From NCBI GenBank assembly GCA_947166955.1, contig CAMVGI010000032.1:1-9125 (forward strand): a stretch of DNA of 9,125 bases, in the 5' to 3' direction. The DNA comes from an uncultured Clostridia bacterium (GTDB taxonomy: Bacteria > Bacillota_A > Clostridia > Oscillospirales > Oscillospiraceae). Within the stretch, counting starts at the first letter, position 1; each line of letters begins with the position of its first letter. Positions 6,457-9,125 of this stretch are shown here, piece by piece. The position numbers and the translations under genes were made by a program. The notes beneath the pieces are model-generated. The model saw only the letters and a program-made list of their open reading frames with translations. It was not told the origin of the DNA and did no database searches.

Positions 6457-6489
6457 AAAAAGAGGCTTTCCCCCGGAAAGCCTCTTTTT
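6457..6489 (-). terminator. Intrinsic terminator of the ylxM-ffh-rpsP-khpA operon
   Basis: A perfect 15-bp inverted repeat (6457-6471 with 6475-6489) with a 3-base loop, GC core GAGGCTTTCC and flanking A/T runs, starting 5 bases after the khpA stop codon. The T-run in the minus-strand RNA is long (A6455-A6461 on plus). It could also act on plus-strand transcripts, but no plus-strand gene ends here. Confidence 0.93.
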
Positions 6490-6494
6490 CTGCA

Positions 6495-6725
6495 TCAGTC
6501 AACGATATCAACCGATACCTTTACGCCGGTGCGTTGGGCATAGGCGCGCATCACCGTGCGGATCTCCTTGGCGATGCGGCCCTGGCGGCCGATGACCTTG
6601 CCCATGTCGTCGGGGGCGACGCGCAGCTCCAACGTAAGCTCGTCCGAACCCTGCACCTCGGTGACGGTCACGTCGTCGGGATGCTCGACCAGGCTGCGGG
6701 CGATGTAGAGCAGCAAGTCTTTCAT
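6495..6725 (-). CDS. khpA: KH-domain RNA-binding protein KhpA
   Basis: A 76-residue protein made of one KH domain, the usual full length. The GXXG loop is in VIGRQGRIAKEIRTVM (about residues 44-59), and the ending VKVSVDIVD is typical. KhpA binds RNA and in several Firmicutes pairs with KhpB/Jag to influence cell size and wall synthesis. The ATG follows GGAGGT (6736-6741) at 10 nt, and the gene lies 19 bp after rpsP, the conserved order. It is the last gene before the terminator at 6457-6489. Confidence 0.95.
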   Translation of the reverse strand: MKDLLLYIARSLVEHPDDVTVTEVQGSDELTLELRVAPDDMGKVIGRQGRIAKEIRTVMRAYAQRTGVKVSVDIVD

Positions 6726-6744
6726 AATTGAAACGACCTCCGCC

Positions 6745-6987
6745 TCAGTTCAGCGCGCCGACTCTCTTCAAAAGCGCGCGGACGGTCTCGGTCGGCTGGG
6801 CGCCGGTCTTGATCCACTCAAGCGCGCGGTCGGTGTCGATCTTGATCTCTGCGGGATCGACGCAGGGGTTGTAGGTGCCCAGCTCCTCGATGAAGCGGCC
6901 GTCGCGGGGATAGCGGCTGTCGGCGACGACGACGCGGTAGTACGGGGCCTTCTTGGCGCCCATTCTGCGAAGACGAATCTTAACCAT
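6745..6987 (-). CDS. rpsP: 30S ribosomal protein S16
   Basis: An 80-residue protein of normal length for bS16, opening [24 protein letters not shown] and carrying [13 protein letters not shown]16 binds 16S rRNA early in small-subunit assembly. A strong GGAGGT (6996-7001) lies 8 nt before the ATG, as expected for a heavily translated gene. It is separated from ffh by 64 AT-rich bases holding a dyad (7024-7050); no convincing separate promoter was seen, so it is probably read from the ylxM promoter and may be adjusted by RNA processing. Confidence 0.98.
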   Translation of the reverse strand: MVKIRLRRMGAKKAPYYRVVVADSRYPRDGRFIEELGTYNPCVDPAEIKIDTDRALEWIKTGAQPTETVRALLKRVGALN

Positions 6988-7023
6988 GATGTGTTACCTC
7001 CAAAAATATGTTTGTTTTTTATT

Positions 7024-7050
7024 TTGATAAAATGCTTGGCATTGAATCAA
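7024..7050 (-). promoter_or_regulatory. Interrupted dyad / stem-loop in the ffh-rpsP gap
   Basis: A 27-bp near-perfect palindrome. Outer arms TTGAT (7024-7028) and ATCAA (7046-7050) and inner arms AATGC (7031-7035) and GCATT (7039-7043) pair, with a 2x2 internal mismatch and a 3-base loop. In the minus-strand RNA it begins one base after the ffh stop codon. No T-run follows, so it is not a standard terminator. It could be an RNA processing or stabilising hairpin between ffh and the more highly needed rpsP, or a protein site. Confidence 0.55.
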
Positions 7051-7051
7051 C

Positions 7052-8434
<1,383 letters not shown>

Positions 8435-8447
8435 AGCGTCTCCTTAT

Positions 8448-8813
8448 TCAATCCCGCAGCGCCGCGGTCTCTTTCTCGATCGTCGCGCAAAGCTCCTCCA
8501 GGCGCTTGTCCTCAAACAGGCGGTAGTTCATCTGCTTGATCTCGCCCACCGCGCTCTCGATCGCCTCCACGTGCGGAGTGTACTGCATGAACCGCTTAAC
8601 GAGGCCGGTCTTGTCCTCGATGTCGGTCATGTACGCCTCGGCGCGGACGATCACGTCGCGCACGCCCTGGCGGGAAATGCCGTAATTCTCCGCGATCTCG
8701 CTGAGCGACAGGTCCTCGTCATAGTAGAGCTGATAAAATTCCTTCTGCCGGTCGGTGAGAAGCTCCCCGTAAAAATCGAAGAGCATGGTCATGCGAAACG
8801 TCTGGTTTTTCAC
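8448..8813 (-). CDS. ylxM: YlxM/UPF0122 helix-turn-helix protein, GTG start
   Basis: A 121-residue protein of the YlxM family, which sits next to ffh in Firmicutes and has been linked to the SRP pathway. Residues about 1-75 resemble a sigma-70 region 4 helix-turn-helix: LTDRQKEFYQLYYDEDLSLSEIAENYGISRQGVRDVIVRAE. The C-terminal half is helical and Glu/Lys-rich. The start is taken as GTG at 8811-8813 because AAGGAGGA lies 7 nt upstream; the in-frame ATGs at 8790-8792 and 8784-8786 have no comparable site and would remove KNQTFRM. It is first in the ffh operon and has the promoter at 8872-8900. The ftsY gene, often next to it, is absent here. Confidence 0.93.
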   Translation of the reverse strand: MKNQTFRMTMLFDFYGELLTDRQKEFYQLYYDEDLSLSEIAENYGISRQGVRDVIVRAEAYMTDIEDKTGLVKRFMQYTPHVEAIESAVGEIKQMNYRLFEDKRLEELCATIEKETAALRD

Positions 8814-8820
8814 GGGTTTT

Positions 8821-8828
8821 TCCTCCTT
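8821..8828 (-). promoter_or_regulatory. ylxM ribosome binding site fixing the GTG start
   Basis: Minus-strand AAGGAGGA, nearly the full anti-Shine-Dalgarno complement, 7 nt from GTG at 8811-8813. It is too far from the first internal ATG (28 nt) to serve it. Confidence 0.85.
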
Positions 8829-8840
8829 GGCAGGATTCCG

Positions 8841-8862
8841 TGTAAAGCCTTATGCCTTTACA
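8841..8862. promoter_or_regulatory. Inverted repeat in the ylxM leader
   Basis: TGTAAAG (8841-8847) and CTTTACA (8856-8862) form a 7-bp inverted repeat with an 8-base loop. It spans about +4 to +25 of the predicted ylxM transcript, just before the ribosome site. It may be a 5' hairpin that stabilises the message, or an operator. No T-run follows. Confidence 0.5.
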
Positions 8863-8871
8863 ACAGGAATT

Positions 8872-8900
8872 AGTTTATCCTATCGTAGCAGAAAAGTCAA
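8872..8900 (-). promoter_or_regulatory. Promoter of the ylxM-ffh-rpsP-khpA operon
   Basis: On the minus strand, -35 TTGACT (8895-8900, 5 of 6 bases) and -10 TAAACT (8872-8877, 4 of 6) are 17 bp apart. The predicted start near 8865 gives a leader of about 52 nt. It faces away from the promoter at 8949-8977. Confidence 0.7.
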
Positions 8901-8948
8901 GGAAAATTTGCGGGAAATCGGGCGAAAAATGAGAAAGAGAAAAAACGG

Positions 8949-8977
8949 TGGTAAATCGTTTCGGTTTGTGTTATTCT
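8949..8977 (+). promoter_or_regulatory. Probable promoter of the M16 peptidase gene
   Basis: Extended -10 TGTTATTCT (8969-8977; hexamer TATTCT, 4 of 6) with a poor -35 TGGTAA (8949-8954) at 17 bp. The extended TG may compensate for the weak -35. The leader to the ATG at 9024 would be about 40 nt. Confidence 0.5.
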
Positions 8978-9023
8978 AAGGAGCGTTGAGCAAAAAAAGA
9001 GAAAACAGGAGCGTATCCGTTTC

Positions 9024-9125
9024 ATGCAAACTGTCCGCACCGAACTTTTTCCCGGCGTGTATCTCAACTATGTACACGCGACAAAATTCAAGACCGGCCT
9101 TCTCTCCGTGCAGTTCATCACGCCG
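9024..9125 (+). CDS. M16-family peptidase homologue, YfmF-like (3' end missing)
   Basis: Only the first 34 codons are present and the frame is open to the window edge. The peptide (TELFPGVYLNYVHATKFKTG, then LLSVQFITP) matches the start of the insulinase-like M16 proteins called YfmF/YmfF in Firmicutes, where a KFKT motif precedes the first strand of the barrel fold. These are often paired with a second M16 gene (YfmH) and lack part of the zinc motif; that region is not visible here. ATG at 9024 is the only start in frame nearby, with AGGAG (9007-9011) 12 nt upstream, a slightly long spacing. It is transcribed away from ylxM. Confidence 0.72.
   Translation, partial: MQTVRTELFPGVYLNYVHATKFKTGLLSVQFITP

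Noticed and set aside
6376..6495. Forty-codon N-terminal extension of the SLH protein starting at ATG 6495
   Set aside because: It would read through the terminator hairpin and the promoter, has no ribosome site, and places a signal peptide at residue 41. ATG 6375 has GGAGGT at 6 nt.
6988..7023. Separate promoter for rpsP
   Set aside because: TTGATT near 7045-7050 has no well-spaced -10 box; the AT-rich run alone does not support a promoter.

Overview
The window reads as a chromosomal segment from a high-GC member of the Firmicutes, most likely an uncultured Clostridia/Oscillospirales-type gut bacterium. The evidence is the gene order ylxM-ffh-rpsP-khpA...rimM-trmD, which is typical of Firmicutes. 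Also consistent are an SLH-domain surface protein, an SH3/NlpC-P60 wall hydrolase, a PadR/DUF2812 pair and the start of a YfmF-like M16 peptidase. Coding regions are GC-rich and tightly packed, and intergenic control regions are AT-rich. The genus cannot be fixed from this sequence. No tRNA, rRNA, CRISPR array, transposase or phage gene was seen, and there is no gene-free stretch over 300 bases.

Layout. (1) 1-1067, plus strand: 3' part of a secreted cell-wall hydrolase with bacterial SH3 repeats and a C-terminal NlpC/P60 domain. (2) 1068-2961: two near-identical 46-bp direct repeats, each an intrinsic bidirectional terminator. They bracket a self-contained minus-strand cassette: a consensus promoter with two operator dyads, a PadR regulator, and a five-TM DUF2812 protein coupled to it by an ATGA overlap. 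(3) 2958-6444, minus strand: an SLH-domain surface protein with its own promoter, followed by rimM and trmD with coupled spacing. (4) 6457-8900, minus strand: the translation/secretion operon ylxM-ffh-rpsP-khpA, which has its own promoter and ends in a strong hairpin terminator. (5) 8814-9023: a divergent promoter region, then the first 34 codons of an M16-family peptidase homologue on the plus strand.

How the genes work together. ylxM and ffh serve the signal recognition particle. rpsP, khpA, rimM and trmD serve the small ribosomal subunit, RNA binding and tRNA modification. In many Firmicutes these genes run together and are followed by rplS. Here an SLH gene plus a terminator and promoter split the block, so rimM and trmD appear to be read from the SLH promoter. 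No rplS follows trmD; that position holds the terminator-bracketed PadR/DUF2812 module.

The most interesting structure is this module. The left 46-bp repeat begins at the base after the nlpC stop codon, and the right one ends within one base of the trmD stop codon. Removing one repeat plus the cassette would leave two convergent genes sharing one bidirectional terminator. That suggests the module was inserted by, or could be lost by, recombination at the terminator. Promoter, operator and terminator calls come from reading the sequence by eye, with no folding or homology search.
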